A stretch of DNA of 60,258 nucleotides from the NCBI GenBank assembly GCA_002341185.1, contig DDNP01000033.1, positions 1-60,258 on the forward strand, in the 5' to 3' direction. Position numbers and translations under genes: made by a program. A model generated the notes under the pieces. It was not told where the DNA came from, made no database searches, and saw only the letters and a list, made by a program, of their open reading frames with translations. The DNA is from Candidatus Neomicrothrix sp. UBA2517. Lineage in GTDB: Bacteria > Actinomycetota > Acidimicrobiia > Acidimicrobiales > UBA8592. Shown here piece after piece: positions 53,324-60,258 of the stretch; positions within the stretch are counted from its first letter, which is position 1, and each line of letters begins with the position of its first letter.

Positions 53324-54160
53324 TTATTGAACAAGATAGGTGATTCCTAAGACTCTAGGCCCCCCATGTGTTCCAATAACTGCTCCCAGTTGATTAATCC
53401 TGATCTTTTCTCGAGGAACAATATCAGAGACTAGTGTTGCAAATTCTTCAACATCTGGAGCATCTCCGTGAATGATACATAACTCACTAATCTCGCCCTC
53501 ATTTTCAAGAACTTCTTTCAGCCATATCAGTGACTTTTTCCTAGTTCTCTGACGTCCTGCTTCAACAACTTCTCCGCTACTCAGGTCAAGACATGGCTTG
53601 AATTGTAACATTGTTCCAAGCATCGCTTTTGCGCCGCCGATTCGCCCGCCTTTCTTTAAATTATCAAGGGTGTCTAGAGTGGCGAAGATCCTAGTTCTAT
53701 TTGCCAAGTTATCAATTAGAGAAACAATACTTTCTATGGATTCACCCGCTTTCGCAGCTTCAGCAGCTTTACGTATGATTGTTCCCAATCCAGCAGTAAT
53801 GGATTTTGAATCTATGCATGTTACGGGCAAGGTATCAGCAAGTGCGTCTGCAGCTAGTTGGGCTGCTTGTCCGGTTGCAGAAAGAGCTAAGGAAAGATTA
53901 ATACAGATAACTCCTTCAGCTCCGGCCTCTGCACATCTTTTAAATGCATTTTCAAAAGCACCAGGAGAAGGAGCAGCAGTTGAGGGCAAAAGATCACTTT
54001 CACTCATTTTTTGGTAAAAGTCAGATACAGATAGGTCAGTCAGGTCGGTATATTCAGATTCCCCGAACCGTATGGAGAGTGGAACAATTTGAATGCCGAG
54101 GTCCTCAGCTTCTTCCAAACTAATATCACTTGCACTATCGGTAACAATATGGATTGTCAT
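53324..54160 (-). CDS. DegV family protein
   Basis: A 278-residue DegV lipid-binding protein. IHIVTDSASDIS opens the fold, STAAPSPG and LSLALSATGQ bind the lipid head group, and the C-terminal GTHGGPRVLG ends it. DegV proteins present fatty acids to fatty-acid kinase. AGGAGG four bases before ATG 54160 fixes the start; the frame continues upstream to 54367 without support. It lies where mycobacteria have murJ/mviN. Confidence 0.93.
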   Translation of the reverse strand: MTIHIVTDSASDISLEEAEDLGIQIVPLSIRFGESEYTDLTDLSVSDFYQKMSESDLLPSTAAPSPGAFENAFKRCAEAGAEGVICINLSLALSATGQAAQLAADALADTLPVTCIDSKSITAGLGTIIRKAAEAAKAGESIESIVSLIDNLANRTRIFATLDTLDNLKKGGRIGGAKAMLGTMLQFKPCLDLSSGEVVEAGRQRTRKKSLIWLKEVLENEGEISELCIIHGDAPDVEEFATLVSDIVPREKIRINQLGAVIGTHGGPRVLGITYLVQ

Positions 54161-54344
54161 GGAACCTCCTAAAAGATTACAAATGGACTCTAATCCCACC
54201 AAGCGATACATCCTAAAATTAAAGAGACATTTTCTTGATAAAACCCTCTGAACAGGGGAAATATATTCTTTAAAATAGGGTTTTTTAGAAAAGTCGCGCT
54301 TTTTATTGCAAGAATATCGATCATCGTCAACTACTCTTAGTGGA

Positions 54345-55355
54345 ATGGGAATCCTATTTGTAAGCAACGATATTTGCCTTGAGCATGCACCTGGAGGAAA
54401 GCACCCAGAGAGGCCTGCTCGCCTATCGGCCGTTTTAGCTGGACTTGAACGGGCACAAATGGATTCAACTGTTACGAAAGTACTAGCAGAACCAGCAGAT
54501 GAGAATTTAGTGATGCAAGTTCATGATCACGATCTCATTGATCAATTAAAGGCTGTTTCAGAGCAGGGGGGCGGAATTGTTGATGAGGATACGAAGATGA
54601 GTTCTGCTTCCTGGAAAGCTGCACGAATTGCTGCTGGAGCTGGACTTCAAGCGGTTGATGAATTGCGTAATGGAAGTGCTTCAGCAGCATTTTGCGCTGT
54701 GCGGCCACCGGGACATCATGCAACAATTTCACAGTCGATGGGATTTTGTTTATTGAATAATGTTGCGGTAGCGGCAAAACAATTAAGGGATCAAGGCGAA
54801 AAAGTACTCATTGTTGATTATGACGCCCATCATGGAAATGGCACTCAAGATGTATTTTACTCTGACCCTGACGTGCTATTTGTTTCTTTTCATCAGATGC
54901 CTTTATATCCATGGACTGGAGCAGTTGATGAAAGAGGAATGGGAAAAGGAATTGGTACAACTTTAAATATACCTTTACGAGCAGGGACAACTGGAGATGT
55001 TTTTTTATCAGCGTGGGAAGAAATAGCTCTTCCAGTAATAGAACGATTCAAACCTACATGGTTAATTATTTCAGCTGGTTTTGATGCTCACCGCAGAGAT
55101 CCTCTTACGGACTTAGGACTAACCTCGGGGGATTATAACTTATTCACTTCACGAATAATTCAGATAGTTCCTTCCGGACGTCGTCTAGTCTTTTTAGAGG
55201 GAGGATATGATCTTAGAGCTTTAGAACTTTCGACGTGCGCGTTGTTACATGCGTTGCTGGACGAACAAATGCGCCCTGAGGAGTTATCCAATGGGGGTGT
55301 TGGCAGCGAAGCTATAGATGAAATTAAACGATTATTACATACTCATGAATTCTGA
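54345..55355 (+). CDS. histone deacetylase-like (HDAC/AcuC/APAH) hydrolase
   Basis: About 336 residues of the arginase/deacetylase fold. The zinc-site residues are in DYDAHHGNGTQD (Asp and His) and SAGFDAHRRDPL (Asp), with PPGHHA and FCLLNNVAVAA. It should remove acetyl or another acyl group from lysine or polyamine amides. I use ATG 54345 (GILFVSND follows); TTG 54306 would add 13 residues. It overlaps the next gene by 11 bases. Confidence 0.9.
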   Translation: MGILFVSNDICLEHAPGGKHPERPARLSAVLAGLERAQMDSTVTKVLAEPADENLVMQVHDHDLIDQLKAVSEQGGGIVDEDTKMSSASWKAARIAAGAGLQAVDELRNGSASAAFCAVRPPGHHATISQSMGFCLLNNVAVAAKQLRDQGEKVLIVDYDAHHGNGTQDVFYSDPDVLFVSFHQMPLYPWTGAVDERGMGKGIGTTLNIPLRAGTTGDVFLSAWEEIALPVIERFKPTWLIISAGFDAHRRDPLTDLGLTSGDYNLFTSRIIQIVPSGRRLVFLEGGYDLRALELSTCALLHALLDEQMRPEELSNGGVGSEAIDEIKRLLHTHEF

Positions 55356-56577
55356 ACACCTCAACAAATTGCTTCAATTTACTACCCCGATAAAGGAGAG
55401 TTTTGAAGATGCAGCGAAGCAAATTTATCTTGTCGGCGGGATAGTCCGTGACCTACACGTTGGCGTTAACGATATTTCTAGTCTGGATTTAGATTTTACA
55501 ACGGACGCAACTCCTGAAGAAATCAAGAAAATCATAGAACCCATTGCTGAAAGTATCTGGCTTTCAGGGCAGCGTTTTGGAACAATTGGTGCACAGGTAA
55601 ATGGGAAAACAATAGAAATTACGACACATAGATCAGAATCTTATGTCTCAGAATCCCGCAAACCAGTCGTAACATTTTCAAATGACATACATGAGGACCT
55701 TTCACGAAGAGATTTTACGATAAATAGCATGGCGATTGATCTTAAAACGCAGGAACTTATTGATCCGTTTAATGGGCTACAAGATCTCCAAATGAGAGCT
55801 CTTCGAACACCGCTTGACCCTACTATTTCTTTCTCAGAGGATCCTTTAAGGATGATGAGAGCCGCTAGGTTTATCTCCCGATATAACCTCACATTCGATA
55901 AAGGCTTAAAACAAAGCGTAGAAGAATTACGAGGCCGACTTGAAATTGTCTCTGCTGAACGCATACGTGATGAATTAAACAAACTACTTATGACCCCAGA
56001 CCCAAACCCTGGATTTAAGTTTCTGCTAAAAACAAAACTCTATGAATTATTCCTCCCAGAACTTCTAGAAAATAGAAACCGACATCAGGTACGGTACCTT
56101 AGACAAAATCTCTCTATCCGCTTATCAGCATTACTAATAAATGTTTCGCAAAGTGCTGGAAAAGCCAGAATGAAAGAATTGAAATATCCAAATCGAGAGA
56201 TTGATAACGTAGAGAACCTAATAAGTGCAGCGAAAATGATCCTTACGAAATCAATGAATAATGTTCAATACCGAAGGTGGTATTTATTTGCTGGAGAAAA
56301 TCGGCAGGGTTCAATAGAAATAGCAACTGTCCAGAGATTCTCACGCAAAAGAATAAAGTCCGTTCGTCGACAATCCCGGCTTCTTGATCAGGAATTAAAA
56401 GATTCGACAATCCCACTAACAGGATCAGAAATCATCAACATTTTCGGTATTGATGAAGGGCCAAAGGTCGGAAACGCATTAGAACACCTCAAAAATCTAT
56501 TTATAGAAAATGGTCCCATAAGTCGCAGTGAAGCAATTGATTCTTTAGAGGTGTGGATAAAAAGTAATGATATCTGA
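55345..56577 (+). CDS. tRNA nucleotidyltransferase / poly(A) polymerase family (PcnA-like)
   Basis: About 410 residues of the class II nucleotidyltransferase family, which adds CCA to tRNA 3' ends. The active site shows VGGIVRDLHVG, SSLDLDFTTDA and DLSRRDFTINSMA, then the DPLRMMRAARF segment. After it, where actinobacterial members have an HD domain with ALLHDIG, this one reads SALLINVSQ, so the HD metal site is lost. ATG 55318 would add 9 residues. It corresponds to mycobacterial pcnA by position. Confidence 0.88.
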   Translation: MNSEHLNKLLQFTTPIKESFEDAAKQIYLVGGIVRDLHVGVNDISSLDLDFTTDATPEEIKKIIEPIAESIWLSGQRFGTIGAQVNGKTIEITTHRSESYVSESRKPVVTFSNDIHEDLSRRDFTINSMAIDLKTQELIDPFNGLQDLQMRALRTPLDPTISFSEDPLRMMRAARFISRYNLTFDKGLKQSVEELRGRLEIVSAERIRDELNKLLMTPDPNPGFKFLLKTKLYELFLPELLENRNRHQVRYLRQNLSIRLSALLINVSQSAGKARMKELKYPNREIDNVENLISAAKMILTKSMNNVQYRRWYLFAGENRQGSIEIATVQRFSRKRIKSVRRQSRLLDQELKDSTIPLTGSEIINIFGIDEGPKVGNALEHLKNLFIENGPISRSEAIDSLEVWIKSNDI

Positions 56578-56623
56578 ACGAGAAAATAATGCTTCTGGCC
56601 GTGCCCTAAATTAATGTTTAACT

Positions 56624-57004
56624 ATGGCTTTTCTGCCCAGTCAATTAACTAAAAAACGTCCCACTAGTGAGATAAGTTACGAACTTGAAAAAAGACGAAC
56701 GATTGAGCAATACCGAACGGGGACACTTTCAATTCATGATGTATGTGATGCACATCCAGAACTCCTAAGATCTGCGCACAACTATTCGTTCAAACAAGCT
56801 GGAGACTGTCCGATATGTGAACAAGAAACTCTTGTGACAGTAAGTTATGTATTTGGACCCCGGTTACCATCACACGGACGTTGCGTGAATTCTGAAAGAG
56901 ATCTTGATCGCATACGCAAAAGAAAGGGATCATTTACTTGTTATGAAGTTGAAGTGTGTACATCATGTTCATGGAATTATCTGAATCGGGCATATCCCTT
57001 ATGA
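56624..57004 (+). CDS. DUF5318 protein
   Basis: A 126-residue actinobacterial protein of the DUF5318 family, with two CxxC pairs (CPIC and CTSC) that probably bind zinc, and conserved YVFGPRLPSHGRC. Function unknown. In mycobacteria the homologue lies close to ponA1 and the rpsF-ssb-rpsR group, matching its position here about 2 kb upstream of rpsF. Confidence 0.88.
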   Translation: MAFLPSQLTKKRPTSEISYELEKRRTIEQYRTGTLSIHDVCDAHPELLRSAHNYSFKQAGDCPICEQETLVTVSYVFGPRLPSHGRCVNSERDLDRIRKRKGSFTCYEVEVCTSCSWNYLNRAYPL

Positions 57005-57071
57005 ACTCATGCTTATTATGTTTTGTTTCCAAACATAAACTAACTTAAAAGTAAACCCCACAGGAGAACCT

Positions 57072-58019
57072 ATGCCTTTCTCATTAATACGATTCAATTT
57101 AATTGACCCCACACTTGATAGTCAGTCTCTATCCGACAGGTACAAAGCGATGCTAGAAATGGCTGAATTTGCTGACCAAAACGACTTCTTCATGGCAACT
57201 TTTGAAGAACACCATGGCGCTGATAATGCATGGAGCCCAACACCATTAATTAATGCAGGGACTGTACTTGCGAGAACAAAAAACCTTTCTGCTTCAATTT
57301 CGGCCCTACTGTTACCTTTACATGACCCAATTAGGGTCGCAGAAGATATTGCAGTTATTGATCTAATGAGTGGTGGAAGGCTGACTGTTATTTTTGGACT
57401 TGGCTATCGACCTAGTGAATATCAACTAATGGGTAAAGACTGGGCTAACAGAGGAAAACTCATGGACGAAAGCATACAGACTTTGCTTGATGCTTGGACA
57501 GGTGAACCATTTCAATACAGGGGAGAAACACATCGAATTACACCTTCACCATTAACCAAACCTCATCCGCTCATCATGATAGGTGGTACAAGCAAGATCG
57601 CTGCACGTAGAGCTGCAAGATTCGGTTTACCCCTATCTCCAGCTGCGCACATGCCTGAACTTGAGTCCTATTATTATGAACAATGTGAATTAAATGGCAC
57701 ACAGGGATTTTGTGCTATGCCCGGACAATCTACTCAAATGACTTTTGTGGCTGAGGACCCAGATAAAGCATGGGCTGAGCTAGGGCAATATTTTTTAAAT
57801 GAAGCCTCCGTTTATGCAAATTGGCAAACTTCAGATATCTCATCAGCTGTTCATAGCCACGCAACAACCCCTGAAGAATTAAGAAAAGAAGGAATTTATC
57901 AAATAATTACTCCGAATGAGGCAAGCACTCTGGATCAAGTTGTTCACCATCCATTATGTGGTGGTATGCCAATTGATAAAGCCTGGGAAAGCCTGCAACT
58001 CTTCGTTGATGCTTTGTAA
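57072..58019 (+). CDS. LLM-class flavin-dependent oxidoreductase
   Basis: A 315-residue luciferase-like monooxygenase (TIM barrel) with FEEHHGADN and DLMSGGRLTVIFGLGYRPSEY. These enzymes use FMN or F420. The F420-type PPOX gene in the window fits an F420-using host, but cofactor and substrate are not decided by the sequence. AGGAG lies before the ATG. It stands alone between DUF5318 and panB. Confidence 0.87.
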   Translation: MPFSLIRFNLIDPTLDSQSLSDRYKAMLEMAEFADQNDFFMATFEEHHGADNAWSPTPLINAGTVLARTKNLSASISALLLPLHDPIRVAEDIAVIDLMSGGRLTVIFGLGYRPSEYQLMGKDWANRGKLMDESIQTLLDAWTGEPFQYRGETHRITPSPLTKPHPLIMIGGTSKIAARRAARFGLPLSPAAHMPELESYYYEQCELNGTQGFCAMPGQSTQMTFVAEDPDKAWAELGQYFLNEASVYANWQTSDISSAVHSHATTPEELRKEGIYQIITPNEASTLDQVVHHPLCGGMPIDKAWESLQLFVDAL

Positions 58020-58113
58020 ATGCGAAAAATATATTTTTGATAGACATTTCAAACAAAACCCCTACACTATGAACAGAAATTACAAACATTGATTTTTGTG
58101 CGGAAGGGTAGTG

Positions 58114-58998
58114 ATGGCGAAGAACTGGACAGCTCCACAAATTGCTAGACATAAAGTTAGCGATGGAAACGAACCACTTGTAATGCTAACTGCTTATGAT
58201 GCACCTGGCGCTCGGATGGTTAGCGATGCTGGTACGGATATCATTCTTGTAGGAGACACTCTTGCTATGGTCGTTTTAGGCTATGAAGACACAATGCAAG
58301 TCACGATTGACGACATGGTCCATCACACTGCAGCTGTTGCTCGGGCAGAGCCTGATGCTTTTATCGTCGCTGATCTTCCATGGATGAGTTATCACGTCTC
58401 CCAACAAGAAACTGTAAAGAATGCTGCGAAACTGATACGTGCCGGGGCTAAAGCGGTAAAGCTTGAAGGCGGCCAAGACAGAGTCTCGATGATAGAAGCA
58501 ATAGTAAATGCAGAGATACCGGTTATGGGGCATTTAGGGCTCACGCCACAATCGGTCCTCGCACTCGGCGGCTATAAAGTTCAAGGAAAATCCACAAATG
58601 CCGCAGTCGAAATTTCTTACGAGGCTAAAGCTCTAGCTCATGCTGGGTGTTTCGCAATAGTATTGGAATGTGTTCCATCTTTGGTTGGGAAATTAATAAC
58701 GGACTCACTTTCAATACCAACAATTGGCATAGGCGCTGGTCCAGATTGTGATGGGCAAGTACTTGTTTTTCATGATCTGCTTGGCATTAATCATGACCTC
58801 AAACCAAAGTTTGTAAGGACATACGCAAACATAAAAGAAGTAAGTATTTCAGCGTTGGAAGCCTACGCAATTGATGTTCGTAGTAAGAATTTCCCATCAG
58901 AAGATGAAAGCTACCAGATATCTGATGAAGAGGCAGAAGCTCTTGGGCTTTACGGAGCGACTATTCCTAAAAATGAGGATCCGCTTGCAAGTTGGTAG
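58114..58998 (+). CDS. panB: 3-methyl-2-oxobutanoate hydroxymethyltransferase
   Basis: About 294 residues. PanB adds a hydroxymethyl group from methylene-tetrahydrofolate to ketoisovalerate in pantothenate/CoA biosynthesis. Motifs are LTAYDAPGARMVSDAG, GDTLAMVVLGYEDTM, LGLTPQSV, and LECVPSLV followed by PTIGIGAGPDCDGQVLVFHD. ATG 58114 (or GTG 58111) follows GGAAGGG at 58102-58108. Other pan genes are not in view. Confidence 0.97.
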   Translation: MAKNWTAPQIARHKVSDGNEPLVMLTAYDAPGARMVSDAGTDIILVGDTLAMVVLGYEDTMQVTIDDMVHHTAAVARAEPDAFIVADLPWMSYHVSQQETVKNAAKLIRAGAKAVKLEGGQDRVSMIEAIVNAEIPVMGHLGLTPQSVLALGGYKVQGKSTNAAVEISYEAKALAHAGCFAIVLECVPSLVGKLITDSLSIPTIGIGAGPDCDGQVLVFHDLLGINHDLKPKFVRTYANIKEVSISALEAYAIDVRSKNFPSEDESYQISDEEAEALGLYGATIPKNEDPLASW

Positions 58999-59049
58999 AT
59001 GTCGGTATTTACAAGTAATGCCACTACGCTAAGTATAGAAAATTAACCT

Positions 59050-59095
59050 GTCCTTAGACCGGCTAAGGGCCCCGCTTGCGGGACCGAAGGAGGTA
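59050..59095 (+). promoter_or_regulatory. possible rpsF leader RNA (S6:S18-binding-type hairpin)
   Basis: Just before rpsF, CCCG-CTTG-CGGG (59071-59082) forms a stem with a CTTG loop, extended across a C-A mismatch by GG/CC. It is followed directly by CCGAAGGAGG, which holds the ribosome site. A hairpin next to a CCG at this spot recalls the S6:S18 binding element found in many rpsF leaders. That protein complex would repress translation. No alignment was possible, so this is tentative. Confidence 0.4.
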
Positions 59096-59105
59096 GAAAC
59101 TCGTT

Positions 59106-59426
59106 GTGAGTACTCGAGCATATGAACTAATGATAATCGTTGACGGAGATCACGAAGACGCAACGGTTGATGAAATAGTCACACAAGTAGATACATGGGT
59201 CCAAGATGAAAATGGAACCCTCGCAAAGACTGACAAGTGGGGAAAGCGAAAATTCGCGTATGAAATAAACCACAAAACAGAAGGTCATTATGTTGTTTTA
59301 GAAATGACAACAGGGCAAGTCAATATGGAGCCGCTTGAAAGAACATTGCGACTCTCAGACGAAGTAGTTCGTCATAAGCTTATTCGCTTACCAGATCACG
59401 AAGCACAAAGACGAGGACTGATCTAA
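59106..59426 (+). CDS. rpsF: 30S ribosomal protein S6
   Basis: A 106-residue S6 starting at GTG 59106, about 12 bases after AGGAGG. RAYELMIIVDG, the WGKRKFAYEINHKTEGHYV strand and LRLSDEVVRHKLIRLP are the family's signature. S6 pairs with S18 in the small-subunit platform. It heads the rpsF-ssb-rpsR operon. Confidence 0.97.
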   Translation: MSTRAYELMIIVDGDHEDATVDEIVTQVDTWVQDENGTLAKTDKWGKRKFAYEINHKTEGHYVVLEMTTGQVNMEPLERTLRLSDEVVRHKLIRLPDHEAQRRGLI

Positions 59427-59461
59427 ACTCACGTTAAGAGCGAGAATAATAAGGACTAAAA

Positions 59462-59917
59462 ATGGCAAGAGATAACAACATAACTATCACAGGTAATTTA
59501 ACTCGAGACCCAGAACTCAGGTTTACAGCAGGTGGAGCGGCAGTAACTGACATCGGTGTTGCTTGGAATGAGAACCGAAGAAACAAAGAAACTCAGGAAT
59601 GGGACAACATACCGTCGTATTTTGACATTACATGCTGGTTTGATCTAGCTGAAAATGTCGCAGCTACACTCCGAAAAGGTGACAGGGTCGTCGTAACAGG
59701 AAATCTTAAATGGGAGTCCTGGCAAACTGGCGATGGAGAAACACGCAGCAAAGTTAAGGTTATTGCTGATGATGTAGCCCCTAGTCTTCGCTGGGCAACC
59801 ATAGACAATGGAGCTATCCAAAGAACTCAAAGCAGCGGAGGTGGCTTTAATGCAGGAACTCCTGCTCCAGTCCAAAACACCGCACCAGCTTATGACCCTA
59901 ACGAAGAACCATTCTAG
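59462..59917 (+). CDS. ssb: single-stranded DNA-binding protein
   Basis: A 151-residue SSB with an OB fold (ITITGNLTRDPELRFT, FDITCWFDLAENVA, GDRVVVTGNLKWESW), a Gly/Ser/Pro linker and the acidic protein-interaction tip DPNEEPF. It protects single strands in replication and repair. It is 35 bases after rpsF and 17 bases before rpsR, the usual order. Confidence 0.97.
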   Translation: MARDNNITITGNLTRDPELRFTAGGAAVTDIGVAWNENRRNKETQEWDNIPSYFDITCWFDLAENVAATLRKGDRVVVTGNLKWESWQTGDGETRSKVKVIADDVAPSLRWATIDNGAIQRTQSSGGGFNAGTPAPVQNTAPAYDPNEEPF

Positions 59918-59934
59918 AGAAATAAGGAAAGAAT

Positions 59935-60258
59935 ATGCCTCCTAAAAAAAACACGAAAAGAGCGAAAGCCCCTTCCGCATTAGATCGAAGAGGGAAGAAG
60001 AAAGTATCTATCCTTACACAGGAAAAAATAGAATACGTTGATTGGAAAGACGTAAACTTGCTTAGAAGGTTCACTTCTGACCGCGCAAAAATCCGAGCAC
60101 GCAGAGTTACAGGCAACAGTGCTCAACAACAAAGAGACATTGCCATGGCAATTAAGAATGCAAGAGAAATGGCGTTACTCCCATACGAAAACCGAGTCAC
60201 GACTCAACGAGGAGGACGTGGTGATCGAAGAAATAGAGATGATGATCGCCGACCAAGA
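59935..60258 (+). CDS. rpsR: 30S ribosomal protein S18 with Arg/Asp/Gly-rich C-terminal extension, cut by window edge
   Basis: From ATG 59935 the frame is open to the window end, 108 codons. The S18 core is clear: DWKDVNLLRRFTSDRAKI and RRVTGNSAQQQRDIAMAI. The normal end near MALLPYEN is followed by at least 20 extra residues rich in Arg, Asp and Gly (TTQRGGRGDRRNRDDDRRP). An N-terminal basic stretch MPPKKNTKRAK is also present. S18 binds S6 in the 30S platform. Confidence 0.95.
   Translation, partial: MPPKKNTKRAKAPSALDRRGKKKVSILTQEKIEYVDWKDVNLLRRFTSDRAKIRARRVTGNSAQQQRDIAMAIKNAREMALLPYENRVTTQRGGRGDRRNRDDDRRPR

Noticed and set aside
54239..54286. AAAACCCT...AGGGTTTT as a terminator or riboswitch upstream of the HDAC-like gene
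   Set aside because: The loop is over 30 bases with no consistent inner pairing, and it lies between divergent genes where no transcript should end.

Overview
The window is the chromosomal replication-origin region of a low-GC (about 40% by eye) member of the Actinomycetota, most likely a marine Acidimicrobiia-type bacterium. The phylum rests on gene order: gyrB-gyrA-DUF3566-tRNA-Ile-small membrane protein on one side of dnaA, and rpmH-rnpA-yidD-yidC-jag-rsmG-parA-parB followed by convergent cwlM-trxA-trxB-anti-sigma-sigM-(MviN-like)-pcnA on the other, which is the arrangement I know from mycobacteria. DUF5318 and an F420-type PPOX protein agree with this. The class is inferred from the abundance of CaiB/BaiF CoA-transferases, APH-like kinases, amidohydrolases, P450, BVMO and SDR enzymes together with low GC.

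Layout. 1-31.7 kb is metabolic and accessory: SDR and amidohydrolase genes (1-4.7 kb); a photolyase-centred stretch (4.7-9.2 kb: DUF2071, a small membrane protein, an FeS-type photolyase, SDR, DCC protein, DoxX); a P450/amidohydrolase/SDR/BVMO/esterase catabolic stretch with a thioesterase and a CoA-transferase (9.2-20.3 kb); tatA, glcE-glcD (20.3-23 kb); two APH-like kinases interleaved with a PD-(D/E)XK-like protein and a beta-class DNA methyltransferase (23-27 kb); then GNAT, CoA-transferase, acyltransferase, inositol-phosphatase-like and saccharopine-dehydrogenase-like genes (27-31.7 kb). 31.7-41.5 kb is the leftward origin arm (tRNA-Ile, DUF3566, gyrA, gyrB, DUF721, recF, dnaN, dnaA). DnaA-box-like sites lie on both sides of dnaA. 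41.9-46.9 kb is the rightward arm from rpmH to parB with two parS sites just before parA. 47.1-54.2 kb is the leftward cell-wall/redox/sigma cluster. 54.3-60.3 kb carries an HDAC-like hydrolase, a CCA/poly(A) polymerase family gene, DUF5318, an LLM oxidoreductase, panB, rpsF, ssb and the start of rpsR.

The most interesting points are: a free-standing pseudokinase plus discoidin-like ectodomain that corresponds to the C-terminal half of mycobacterial MviN but has no MurJ flippase beside it; a CwlM-like protein whose amidase domain has lost its zinc and catalytic residues; an AMIN-like ectodomain on the sigma-factor regulator in the same cluster; an rnpA with no ATG/GTG/TTG start for its conserved N-terminus; and a nuclease-like/methyltransferase pair that could be a split or decayed restriction-modification locus. 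No CRISPR arrays, insertion sequences or prophage genes were seen.
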